Translations under genes and position numbers: made by a program
Notes under the pieces: model-generated
What the model was told of the DNA's origin: nothing
Databases searched by the model: none
What the model saw: only the letters and a program-made list of their open reading frames with translations
DNA from: Psychrobacter urativorans
Lineage (GTDB): Bacteria; Pseudomonadota; Gammaproteobacteria; Pseudomonadales; Moraxellaceae
Length of the DNA stretch: 64,000 nucleotides
Assembly: GCF_904846695.1 (NCBI RefSeq)
Contig: NZ_CAJHBR010000001.1
Location: 124,001-188,000 of the forward strand
Direction: 5' to 3'
Shown here: one piece after another, positions 1-6,254 of the stretch
How the letters are laid out: every line of letters starts with the position of its first letter
Numbering within the stretch: the first letter of the stretch is position 1

Positions 1-129
1 TAAGTTTTCTTGACGATGCTCACCACGAGCCAGATTTGCAAAGTTAGTGGTCAGACGTGTGCTATCGGCTGGTTGATAGTTTTCATCGAAACTAATTTTT
101 TTAATTGAACATTTAAATTCTGTACTCAT
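1..129 (-). CDS. MesX-like (DUF1852) putative oxygenase, N-terminal 43 residues only
   Basis: An open frame runs leftward from an ATG at 129 to the window edge without a stop and encodes MSTEFKCSIKKISFDENYQP and 23 further residues. The N-terminus, with its lysine-rich start and SFDENYQPADSTRLTTNFAN pattern, matches my recollection of the DUF1852/MesX family, which in Acinetobacter relatives accompanies a cobalamin-independent methionine synthase (MesD). The gene is cut by the window, so catalytic residues and the neighbouring synthase cannot be seen. The assignment rests on recognising the N-terminus alone. Confidence 0.6.
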   Translation of the reverse strand, partial: MSTEFKCSIKKISFDENYQPADSTRLTTNFANLARGEHRQENL

Positions 130-524
130 GGCGATTCGCTACCCTAATTATCTGAGATAAAACCAAGTTTCTGTATGAGATAGATCATACCTCAGTCAAT
201 ACATGAATAAAAACGACTTAATTTAAATTAAAGCTGAGTAAAATTCATCTTAGTAACTTTTTGCTATTAAGCAGGATTAGATAGCGGAAGTTTTGACTGA
301 TCATTTGATAGGAAGTCGAATCTATAAAATAGTTTAAAGGCCTTAATAATAACTTCTTAGCAGGAGAAGGGAGGTCTATCTTGCCGCAGTGTAAAGCACA
401 TACAAAACATCGTTTAAACACAGGGCGAACATTGTCAGCACTTGCGCGTTATTTTTCTGTGCTACATTATAATTTACAACTTATAAGCCGTTAGCCTCTA
501 CCAAATAATAAAAAGGTCTTATTG
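130..524. other. divergent intergenic region between mesX-like and mpg genes
   Basis: This 395-base AT-rich stretch separates two divergent genes and should hold both promoters. I see no convincing ORF, riboswitch signature or strong inverted repeat. An AAAAGG ribosome binding site at 511-516 belongs to the glycosylase gene. Confidence 0.5.
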
Positions 525-1187
525 ATGTCAGCTTGCAAATCAGTCGCTACTAAAGAAATAACTTCTCAAACATCGGTATTACTACCAGCATGGTTTGCTC
601 GACCAACTTGTGTGGTCGCTGCTGACTTAGTAGGTAAGGTGTTATGCCGTCAGTTAACAGATAGTGATGGTCAGCATAAGGTTCTGCGTATGCGTATCTC
701 TGAGACTGAGGCTTATATAGGCGATGCTGATGGGTCAGTACAAGCCCATGTGGCAAAGGGCAAAGAAAAATCTGAAATCATGTATCGCCAAGGCGGCCTA
801 TTGTATGTCTACCTGACTTATGGGATACATAATATGCTCAACTTGATCACTGGGCCTGCTGACTCTGCAGAATCAGTACTGATAAGGGCTGGTTTTTTGA
901 GTGCTGACAGTGATCGGTTAGTCGACGAGCAGCAGCTTAGTGCTGACAAGCAGCTCACTCATATCAAACAGCTGGCAGGGCCAGGTAAGCTAACTAAGGG
1001 TTTACAGATTGACCGTACTCTGTATGGCAAAATTATCAGTCCTGACTCAGAGCTTTGGGTAGAGGAGGACGGTTGTCAGCCACCAGTATCACTGCGACCA
1101 CGGATAGGTATTGACTATGCAGGCGAGGCCAAAGACTGGCTATTGCGCTATGTATGGACCGATCATCGGTCTTTATCTAAAAAGTAA
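525..1187 (+). CDS. mpg: DNA-3-methyladenine glycosylase (AAG/MPG family)
   Basis: This is a base-excision repair glycosylase that removes alkylated purines such as 3-methyladenine. The 220-residue length fits the compact bacterial AAG fold. The catalytic region ISETEAYIG (about residues 58-66) holds the family's active-site Glu, followed by LLYVYLTYGIHNMLN and, near the C-terminus, LAGPGKLTKGL and RPRIGI, all typical. The usual SHAxRG-type stretch after the active site is altered here to VQAHVAKGK, so substrate preference may differ. I chose the ATG at 525 rather than the TTG at 522 because AAAAGG lies 8 bases upstream. The gene stands alone and diverges from the mesX-like gene. Confidence 0.87.
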   Translation: MSACKSVATKEITSQTSVLLPAWFARPTCVVAADLVGKVLCRQLTDSDGQHKVLRMRISETEAYIGDADGSVQAHVAKGKEKSEIMYRQGGLLYVYLTYGIHNMLNLITGPADSAESVLIRAGFLSADSDRLVDEQQLSADKQLTHIKQLAGPGKLTKGLQIDRTLYGKIISPDSELWVEEDGCQPPVSLRPRIGIDYAGEAKDWLLRYVWTDHRSLSKK

Positions 1188-1275
1188 AAGCCTAATAAGT
1201 AAGGCCTGTAGGAATTGACAGCTGTATTTAGTAGCTTTACAAAGTGAGCTGGTACGGTCTTAGTGATTTTTATTG

Positions 1276-1381
1276 CTTAAATGATTAGTCTTAAATGCTT
1301 ATTTTCTAAATGCTTGTTTTTTAAAACTTACTTTTTTAAATACTTATCTTTTTAAATACTGATTTTTCTAAATGCTTATAG
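1276..1381. repeat. degenerate AT-rich tandem repeat, about 16-bp unit
   Basis: About seven diverged copies of a TAAATGCTTATTTTTT-like unit of 14-17 bp run head to tail between the glycosylase and the YqfO-like gene. Copies differ by substitutions and one-base length changes, so the array is old. It lies about 95 bases upstream of the next start codon. Its function is unknown. Confidence 0.7.
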
Positions 1382-1475
1382 TTTCAAGGGTGGGGTTGAC
1401 GGTAGTTTGTATAACGCATTTTAGTCAGCGCTACTTATTAACACTATATCGTAGGACAAGCTTAGGAGACTATCT

Positions 1476-1787
1476 ATGTATAAGCTAACAGTTTTTATTC
1501 CAGATGAGGCGCTAGAGCAAGTCAAGTCGGCGCTGTTTGCTGCTGGTGCTGGTAAGATTGGCGATTATGAGCAGTGCTGCTGGCAAGTGCAAGGCAGTGG
1601 TCAATTTATGCCCCTAGCTGGCAGTACACCGCATATTGGTAGTCATGATAGCCTAGAGAGCGTTAGCGAATGGCGAGTGGAGATGGTAGTACCGAAGCTG
1701 GCTATTATTAAGGTTATCCAAGCGCTAAAAAAGGCTCATCCTTATGAGACTCCCGCATATGATGTACTACAAGTATTAGATTTTTAA
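1476..1787 (+). CDS. NIF3/YqfO-like small protein
   Basis: The 103-residue protein corresponds to the stand-alone CutA-like middle domain found inserted in NIF3/YqfO proteins. It opens with YKLTVFIPDEALEQVKSALF, then GAGKIGDYEQCCWQVQGSGQF, and ends with the conserved HPYETPAYDVLQV (about residues 88-100). Small free-standing versions are common in gammaproteobacteria; their biochemical role is not established, and metal or ligand binding is only an inference from the fold. The ATG at 1476 has a good AGGAG ribosome binding site. A strong hairpin lies downstream at 1839-1879. Confidence 0.85.
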   Translation: MYKLTVFIPDEALEQVKSALFAAGAGKIGDYEQCCWQVQGSGQFMPLAGSTPHIGSHDSLESVSEWRVEMVVPKLAIIKVIQALKKAHPYETPAYDVLQVLDF

Positions 1788-1838
1788 TGGCAGTATTATT
1801 TATTATTGCCAAGATAGCCGCTATAAAAAATAGCATTA

Positions 1839-1879
1839 AAAAAGCCGAACAAGTCAATAGATGACTTTTCCGACTTTTT
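1839..1879. terminator. bidirectional Rho-independent terminator
   Basis: An imperfect 18-bp inverted repeat (AAAAAGCCG... / ...CGACTTTTT) with a 4-base loop sits between the convergent YqfO-like gene and the first PepSY-like gene. It has A/T tracts on both sides and so could terminate transcription in both directions. Confidence 0.75.
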
Positions 1880-1940
1880 GTATCATTAGTATAAACAGGT
1901 ACCTAACAAGGCAGTAGGGCTGGCTAAATATATCTCGCTA

Positions 1941-2315
1941 CTAATCTTCTTTAATCTTAATTACATTGTAATTAGGGTAGCCCAGCTCGATTTTATAATC
2001 CTTATTACCACGCTCAGCTTTGACTTTAATAGTACGGTCACCTTGTTTATAGTTAACGTCTTTGACTCGATAGCCCATGTTGCTGACTATATTAGCGGCA
2101 CGTTGCTCAATACCAGGACGATAGATCTCTTTATCGATTGTTTCGATAGTCTTCTTATGTTTTTTATACAAGTCAGTATCTTTATAGATATCTTGGTAAA
2201 TATCTCCATAAGCATTATAGCCACCAGGTTCGGTAACGCAACCGGTAGTAACTGTTAATAAAGCAGCGATAAAGCTACTAGCAGCAACGCTTTTCAATAG
2301 AGGCTTAGCGTTCAT
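1941..2315 (-). CDS. lipoprotein with one C-terminal PepSY-like domain
   Basis: This is a 124-residue predicted lipoprotein. The hydrophobic leader ends at a lipobox-like VTTGC with Cys26. Residues 70-124 (GIEQRAANIVSNMGYRVKDV through YKIELGYPNYNVIKIKED) form a PepSY-like alpha-beta unit. That unit closely resembles the C-terminal half of the protein at 3268-3867, which has QRAIRKITDMGYKVKDIDID and YEIILSYPDLNVIKIEKD. It is the last of three related genes on this strand, although the 151-base gap upstream suggests it has its own promoter. AAGGA lies before the ATG. The function is unknown; PepSY domains are often periplasmic inhibitory or regulatory modules. Confidence 0.75.
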   Translation of the reverse strand: MNAKPLLKSVAASSFIAALLTVTTGCVTEPGGYNAYGDIYQDIYKDTDLYKKHKKTIETIDKEIYRPGIEQRAANIVSNMGYRVKDVNYKQGDRTIKVKAERGNKDYKIELGYPNYNVIKIKED

Positions 2316-2466
2316 TATAGAGTGTCCTTATTATTTTTTTATCGTATGAAGTTTAATCGAACGGGGTTTTAGCGCAGGATATTTGATTACAACAGATGAT
2401 GGCAATGACTAGAGTATAGGTATGAATGTCCTATGCACTTTAGTCATTGCCAGAGTGTTACTAATA

Positions 2467-2940
2467 TTATCTATGGTCATAACGATTGTTGTTTCTGTGC
2501 TGAGCTTTGTTTTTATAATTGTCTCTGTTGTTATATCTATTATTATTATTATTGTGATTATTATTTCTTTGGTAGTCATTATCTCGTCTGTTATTAGACC
2601 AGTTTATTTTACTCGAGTTGATCAGCTTTAAATTAGGGTAGCTATAGCGTAACTCATAAGCTTGGTTATTCTTTTTAGCATGGACCAAGATCGCCTGATT
2701 GCCACGATAGTTATCTTGCCTAATATCCATAACCTGATAACCGTTTCGGCGTAAATCTTGGCGTAACTGCTGACTCAAGCTATTAAAGCTACGATCTTGA
2801 TAGTTATTATTGCCGCGATATACCGGCTGATTGTTGTAGCCGGGTTCGACAACCGTACAGCCAACAGCAGTACCTAATATAGCGAGAGTAAGACCAGCTG
2901 ATATGACATGCTTTAATGAGAAATGAGATAAAATTTTCAT
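2467..2940 (-). CDS. lipoprotein with PepSY-like domain and Asn/Arg-rich tail
   Basis: This is a 157-residue predicted lipoprotein with a hydrophobic leader and Cys28 in GTAVGC. Residues 50-115 (SFNSLSQQLRQDLRRNGYQV, then AYELRYSYPNLKLINSSK) match the N-terminal domain of the protein at 3268-3867. The last 40 residues are a low-complexity tail dominated by Asn, Arg, Asp and Tyr, encoded by AT-rich imperfect triplet repeats, and are probably disordered. Overlapping plus-strand ORFs here are shadows of this tail. The ribosome binding site is weak. Surface or periplasmic function is unknown. Confidence 0.72.
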   Translation of the reverse strand: MKILSHFSLKHVISAGLTLAILGTAVGCTVVEPGYNNQPVYRGNNNYQDRSFNSLSQQLRQDLRRNGYQVMDIRQDNYRGNQAILVHAKKNNQAYELRYSYPNLKLINSSKINWSNNRRDNDYQRNNNHNNNNNRYNNRDNYKNKAQHRNNNRYDHR

Positions 2941-3134
2941 GATGAAGTTTCCGACCCTAGAGGTTAAATCAATAGTATTGAAGCCACTGTTTAAGCGTTG
3001 CGCAGTTACTTTGAATAAGTTTTGAACAACTAAGGTATCAAGAGGAAAAAGGCGACAAAGTGACTATCACTAAACAGAGATAAATTTACAATACTGCTAG
3101 TGATGATATTTAAATTAGGCAATGACAATATTAC

Positions 3135-3175
3135 AAAAAACGGCCAAATAAGACCGCAGATGGGCTTATTTGACC
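3135..3175 (-). terminator. Rho-independent terminator of the two-domain PepSY-like gene
   Basis: On the minus strand an 11-bp stem (GGTCAAATAAG / CTTATTTGGCC, one mismatch) with a 12-base loop is followed by six T residues. It lies about 90 bases beyond the stop of the gene ending at 3268, so that gene is probably transcribed separately from the two downstream paralogs. Confidence 0.8.
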
Positions 3176-3267
3176 AAAGGCATCAATACTAAAACGATGC
3201 CAAAACTTCGATAACAGCCGCTGCTGAGCTTAGTCAGTTAAGCTTATTAAGATAGAGCTAGATCAAA

Positions 3268-3867
3268 TCAGTCTTTTTCTATTTTGATTACGTTCAGATC
3301 AGGATAGCTGAGTATTATTTCGTAGTCCTGCCCACCACGTTTAGCATCAATTTCAAACACTCCGCGATTGTTTTGCTCATCGATATCAATATCTTTGACT
3401 TTATAGCCCATATCGGTAATTTTTCTAATAGCTCGTTGTTTGGTAGCTTGATAACGTGTTTCGTTTTTTATTTTGGTCTCAAGATAATTGTTATTTTTAT
3501 AGTTACTACCGTTGTGATTATTATTATTATTCTGCCAAACATTAGACCAAGCTTTTTGCTTAGAGCTTATTAACTTTAGACCGGGATAATTATAGACAAG
3601 CTCATACGGTCGGTTATCTTTTTTGGCATAAACATTAATTCTATTATTGCCATCGGGCTGAATATCCATGACGTAATAGCCAGCACTACGCAAGTCTTGA
3701 CGCAGGCGGTTACTGATTTGACCAAAATTACCATCGCGGTAGACTTGTTGACCACGGTTGCTTTCATAGTGGTTACTGGCTATAGCGCTACCACCGATAG
3801 CAGTACTCAAAAGGGTGATACTAAGGCTTGTTGCTAGTACATTTTGCAAAGTTTTAGCTTTTATCAT
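3268..3867 (-). CDS. secreted protein with two PepSY-like domains
   Basis: This is a 199-residue protein with a Sec-type leader (hydrophobic to about residue 24, likely cleavage after SAIA near residue 30) and no lipobox Cys. It carries two related alpha-beta units: residues 48-105 (QISNRLRQDLRSAGYYVMDI... YELVYNYPGLKLIS), like the neighbour at 2467-2940, and residues 140-199 (QRAIRKITDMGYKVKDIDID... YPDLNVIKIEKD), like the neighbour at 1941-2315. An Asn-rich linker joins them at about 112-128. It therefore looks like either the ancestor of the two single-domain genes or their fusion. The protein is predicted to be periplasmic; its function is unknown. Confidence 0.75.
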   Translation of the reverse strand: MIKAKTLQNVLATSLSITLLSTAIGGSAIASNHYESNRGQQVYRDGNFGQISNRLRQDLRSAGYYVMDIQPDGNNRINVYAKKDNRPYELVYNYPGLKLISSKQKAWSNVWQNNNNNHNGSNYKNNNYLETKIKNETRYQATKQRAIRKITDMGYKVKDIDIDEQNNRGVFEIDAKRGGQDYEIILSYPDLNVIKIEKD

Positions 3868-4241
3868 GGTTCTCTCTTATTATAAGTAGCAGGTGCTTTG
3901 AAATATTTTCTTACATAGCTATGGTAGTCCGCAAAACTTGAGGGTAGATGTCTTAAAAGTTAACGAGTTGTAATTAATACGAGGCCTTGCGTAATAATGC
4001 CAAGCATTTAGTGAATGCCCCTTGCCAAACGGCTGCTTTGTCGCTAACTGATTTGGCAGTAACAACAAGGAAAAAAGACTAGGGCGCGTTGACAATTCGA
4101 CCACAGCACCGATACGATGCTGGCAGAGACTGTTTTCTAGGCGATTCAAAATTAAAAATATCCAAACGAGTTTGCTAAAGAGATAGCCTAATATTATTTA
4201 GCTTATCAAAATAGAAGCTAGTGAATACAAAATAGAGGTCA
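3868..4241. other. intergenic region between PepSY-like and ZIP genes
   Basis: These 374 bases separate divergent genes. The only open frame (3919-4149, minus) has no ribosome binding site or recognisable protein features and I treat it as spurious. Promoters for both neighbours should lie here but no strong consensus pair stands out. Confidence 0.5.
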
Positions 4242-4952
4242 ATGATGCTGCTACAACTTATTCTTTTTTCGGGCTTTGCCGGAGCAACCGTATTTATAGG
4301 GGGCCTGTTAGCTAACCTATTTGATCACCACATAAAAGACAGTCCAGCAAAATTCCAGATTGTGCACACGCTAATGTCTTTTGGTGCGGGAATAATATTG
4401 TCGGCGTTAGCTCTAGTGTTAGTACCTAAAGGCATGGAAGAGCTGAGCATATGGGGCGTGATAGGATCTTTCTCAGCAGGGGCTCTATTATTTATGCTGA
4501 TTGATAAGCGCTTAGCGAATTCGGGCGGTCAGCAGGCCACGTTACTGGCGATGATGATGGACTTCGTTCCTGAGTCTATTGCTTTGGGTGCAGTATTCGC
4601 TATTGAGCCGCAAATGGCCTTGCTGTTAGCGGTGTTTATCGGCTTACAAAATTTGCCTGAGGCTTTTAATTCGTTTCGTGACTTAGTAAAAAGTGGCTTC
4701 AGTGTCAAAAAGACTTTGACTATTTTCTTCTTGCTAAGCTTTTTCGGTATCCTCTCTGCATTAATTGGCCATTTTTTATTAAGCCCTTATCCAAATTTGA
4801 CCGCTCATTTGATGATCTTCGCTAGTGCTGGTATTTTATATTTGCTTATTCAAGACATTATTCCTGAAAGTAAGTTAGATAATAATTATCTCACTTCGCT
4901 GGGTGCAACCTTGGGATTCTTAATAGGCGTGGTAGGTGAGATGCTTATTTAG
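4242..4952 (+). CDS. ZIP-family divalent metal transporter
   Basis: This is an inner-membrane ZIP transporter of 236 residues with about eight hydrophobic segments. The metal-binding transmembrane helices are recognisable as MMDFVPESIALGAVF (about residues 106-120) and GLQNLPEAFNSF (about 134-145), which contain the family's PES/PEA positions. ZIP proteins import zinc or other divalent metals; the substrate cannot be decided here. Two adjacent ATGs (4242 and 4245) are available, and AGAGG at 4234-4238 favours the second slightly. The gene appears monocistronic, and no Zur- or Fur-like operator was recognised upstream. Confidence 0.85.
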   Translation: MMLLQLILFSGFAGATVFIGGLLANLFDHHIKDSPAKFQIVHTLMSFGAGIILSALALVLVPKGMEELSIWGVIGSFSAGALLFMLIDKRLANSGGQQATLLAMMMDFVPESIALGAVFAIEPQMALLLAVFIGLQNLPEAFNSFRDLVKSGFSVKKTLTIFFLLSFFGILSALIGHFLLSPYPNLTAHLMIFASAGILYLLIQDIIPESKLDNNYLTSLGATLGFLIGVVGEMLI

Positions 4953-4979
4953 AGCAATAATCATGATGGTTTAGAATTT

Positions 4980-4999
4980 TTGTAAGCATATGCTTACAA
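4980..4999. repeat. perfect 20-bp palindrome TTGTAAGCATATGCTTACAA
   Basis: A perfect loop-less palindrome lies 28 bases after the ZIP gene stop. It lacks a T tract on either side, so it is a poor terminator and looks more like a dimeric-protein binding site. No downstream gene in the same orientation is near. Confidence 0.75.
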
Positions 5000-5286
5000 G
5001 CAATGACGTTAATGCGACTTAACAATAGAGAAACAATTAGGCACTATAGATACACGGCATCAGGGAGTGTGACTCAAGGATTGAGTTTACCGTGTTAAGG
5101 ACAATGATTCAGTTACTAGCATCAGGATGATAATAGTAATTGAAGCAAGGACACATGACCTATGCTGGTAGCAGATAATTGCTGACAGCAGTTGCAACAA
5201 ACGAGCAGGAAGCTCAGCTATTGCCTTATATTTTTATTCTGCAAGGATGCAGTCATAAAAATGGTGATAGGTAACATGGATAGTTA

Positions 5287-5330
5287 ACGATAAAACCGCA
5301 TAACATTAATTTGTTATGCGGTTTTATCGT
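5287..5330. terminator. perfect 18-bp inverted repeat, terminator-like
   Basis: Arms beginning ACGATAAAACCGC and ending GCGGTTTTATCGT form a perfect 18-bp stem with an 8-base loop. The distal arm carries a TTTT run, but no long T tail follows. It lies in the 586-base gap between the convergent ZIP and CsbD genes, which otherwise shows no supported gene. Confidence 0.6.
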
Positions 5331-5428
5331 GTCTGGCTTAAAATGAAGATATTTTAACTTTAAGCTAACCAGTAGTGAATAGCACTATGCCATAACCTAG
5401 CTATAATTGACTAATAGCTTATGGCAAA

Positions 5429-5459
5429 AAAAACTGCATCATAAAATAATGCAGTTTTT
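5429..5459 (-). terminator. Rho-independent terminator of the csbD-like gene
   Basis: An 11-bp stem (AAAAACTGCAT / ATGCAGTTTTT) is followed on the minus strand by an extended T run. It lies 80 bases past the csbD-like stop codon. Confidence 0.8.
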
Positions 5460-5538
5460 ATATTATTAACATAAGCTACTTTAGCGCAGCGTTCTATTAC
5501 TATTTATCAGTACGTATGTATATCGGTAGTTAGATATA

Positions 5539-5742
5539 TTAGTACTTGTGTTCGCTACGCCAATCATCTACTTCACGCTCTGCAGCATCTTTTGTATGAC
5601 CATAACGCTCTTGTACACTACCTACTAGCTTGTCACGGCTACCTTCAATATGTAATAAGTCGTCATCAGTTAGGTCAGCCCACTTCTGCTTAACGTTACC
5701 TTTAATTTGGTTCCATTCGCCTTTCAAAGTATGTTCGTTCAT
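5539..5742 (-). CDS. CsbD-family stress protein
   Basis: The 67-residue hydrophilic protein matches the CsbD family: MNEHTLKGEWNQIKGNVKQK at the start and a Gly-Ser-x-Asp-Lys-Leu-x-Gly segment at about residues 34-42 (GSRDKLVGSVQERYG). CsbD-like proteins are small, abundant and induced by general stress in several bacteria; the molecular role is unknown. AAGGAATAAAATA precedes the ATG. A terminator follows at 5429-5459, so it is monocistronic. Confidence 0.9.
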   Translation of the reverse strand: MNEHTLKGEWNQIKGNVKQKWADLTDDDLLHIEGSRDKLVGSVQERYGHTKDAAEREVDDWRSEHKY

Positions 5743-6254
5743 TATTTTATTCCTTGTTTTAATTATTAATCGTTAGTGCTATTAATCCAACTAGCTAATT
5801 CGGTAATTATTATAATTAGTAATTATGAATAATCACCCTATTTAGAGGCTAACTGTTAATAACTAATATAAAGGTCGAATATTACCTTGTCTGTATAACC
5901 AGTGTTTATAGTGTTGCTTAACAGCAATTATAGGCTCAGTTATGTTGATGATATATAACTTGTGTTGTCCCTAATAGGGTTTATTGCTGCAACAAGTAAG
6001 TGTGGTTATGCTTTTTTAAGCTCATGAATAGGATCTATTAGCTTATGCTCAGTCAGTTGGCTGGTTTTTGACAGTTAGTTACAATCAATGCTAATGAATG
6101 ATACTTTCAGTACAAAGTTGCCAATAGACTTAATAGCTAAATAGCTATAGCCTTAAAGGGCAATTAAAGAATTAAAGAGCGCAAAAGGGACGTATCTGCT
6201 TGAAAATGCTAGCTAATCAAGGCCAGCCGATAATAATGAATAGGAAGCATCACT
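5743..6254. other. intergenic region upstream of the molybdopterin oxidoreductase
   Basis: This is a 512-base AT-rich divergent gap. It includes a locally palindromic AT stretch near 5795-5835 (TAATTATTATAATTAGTAAT). I see no gene or strong regulatory signature. Confidence 0.45.

Noticed and set aside
3919..4149. 76-codon minus-strand ORF between the PepSY-like and ZIP genes
   Set aside because: It has no ribosome binding site, no recognisable domain or signal and an unremarkable composition, and it sits in a divergent promoter region.
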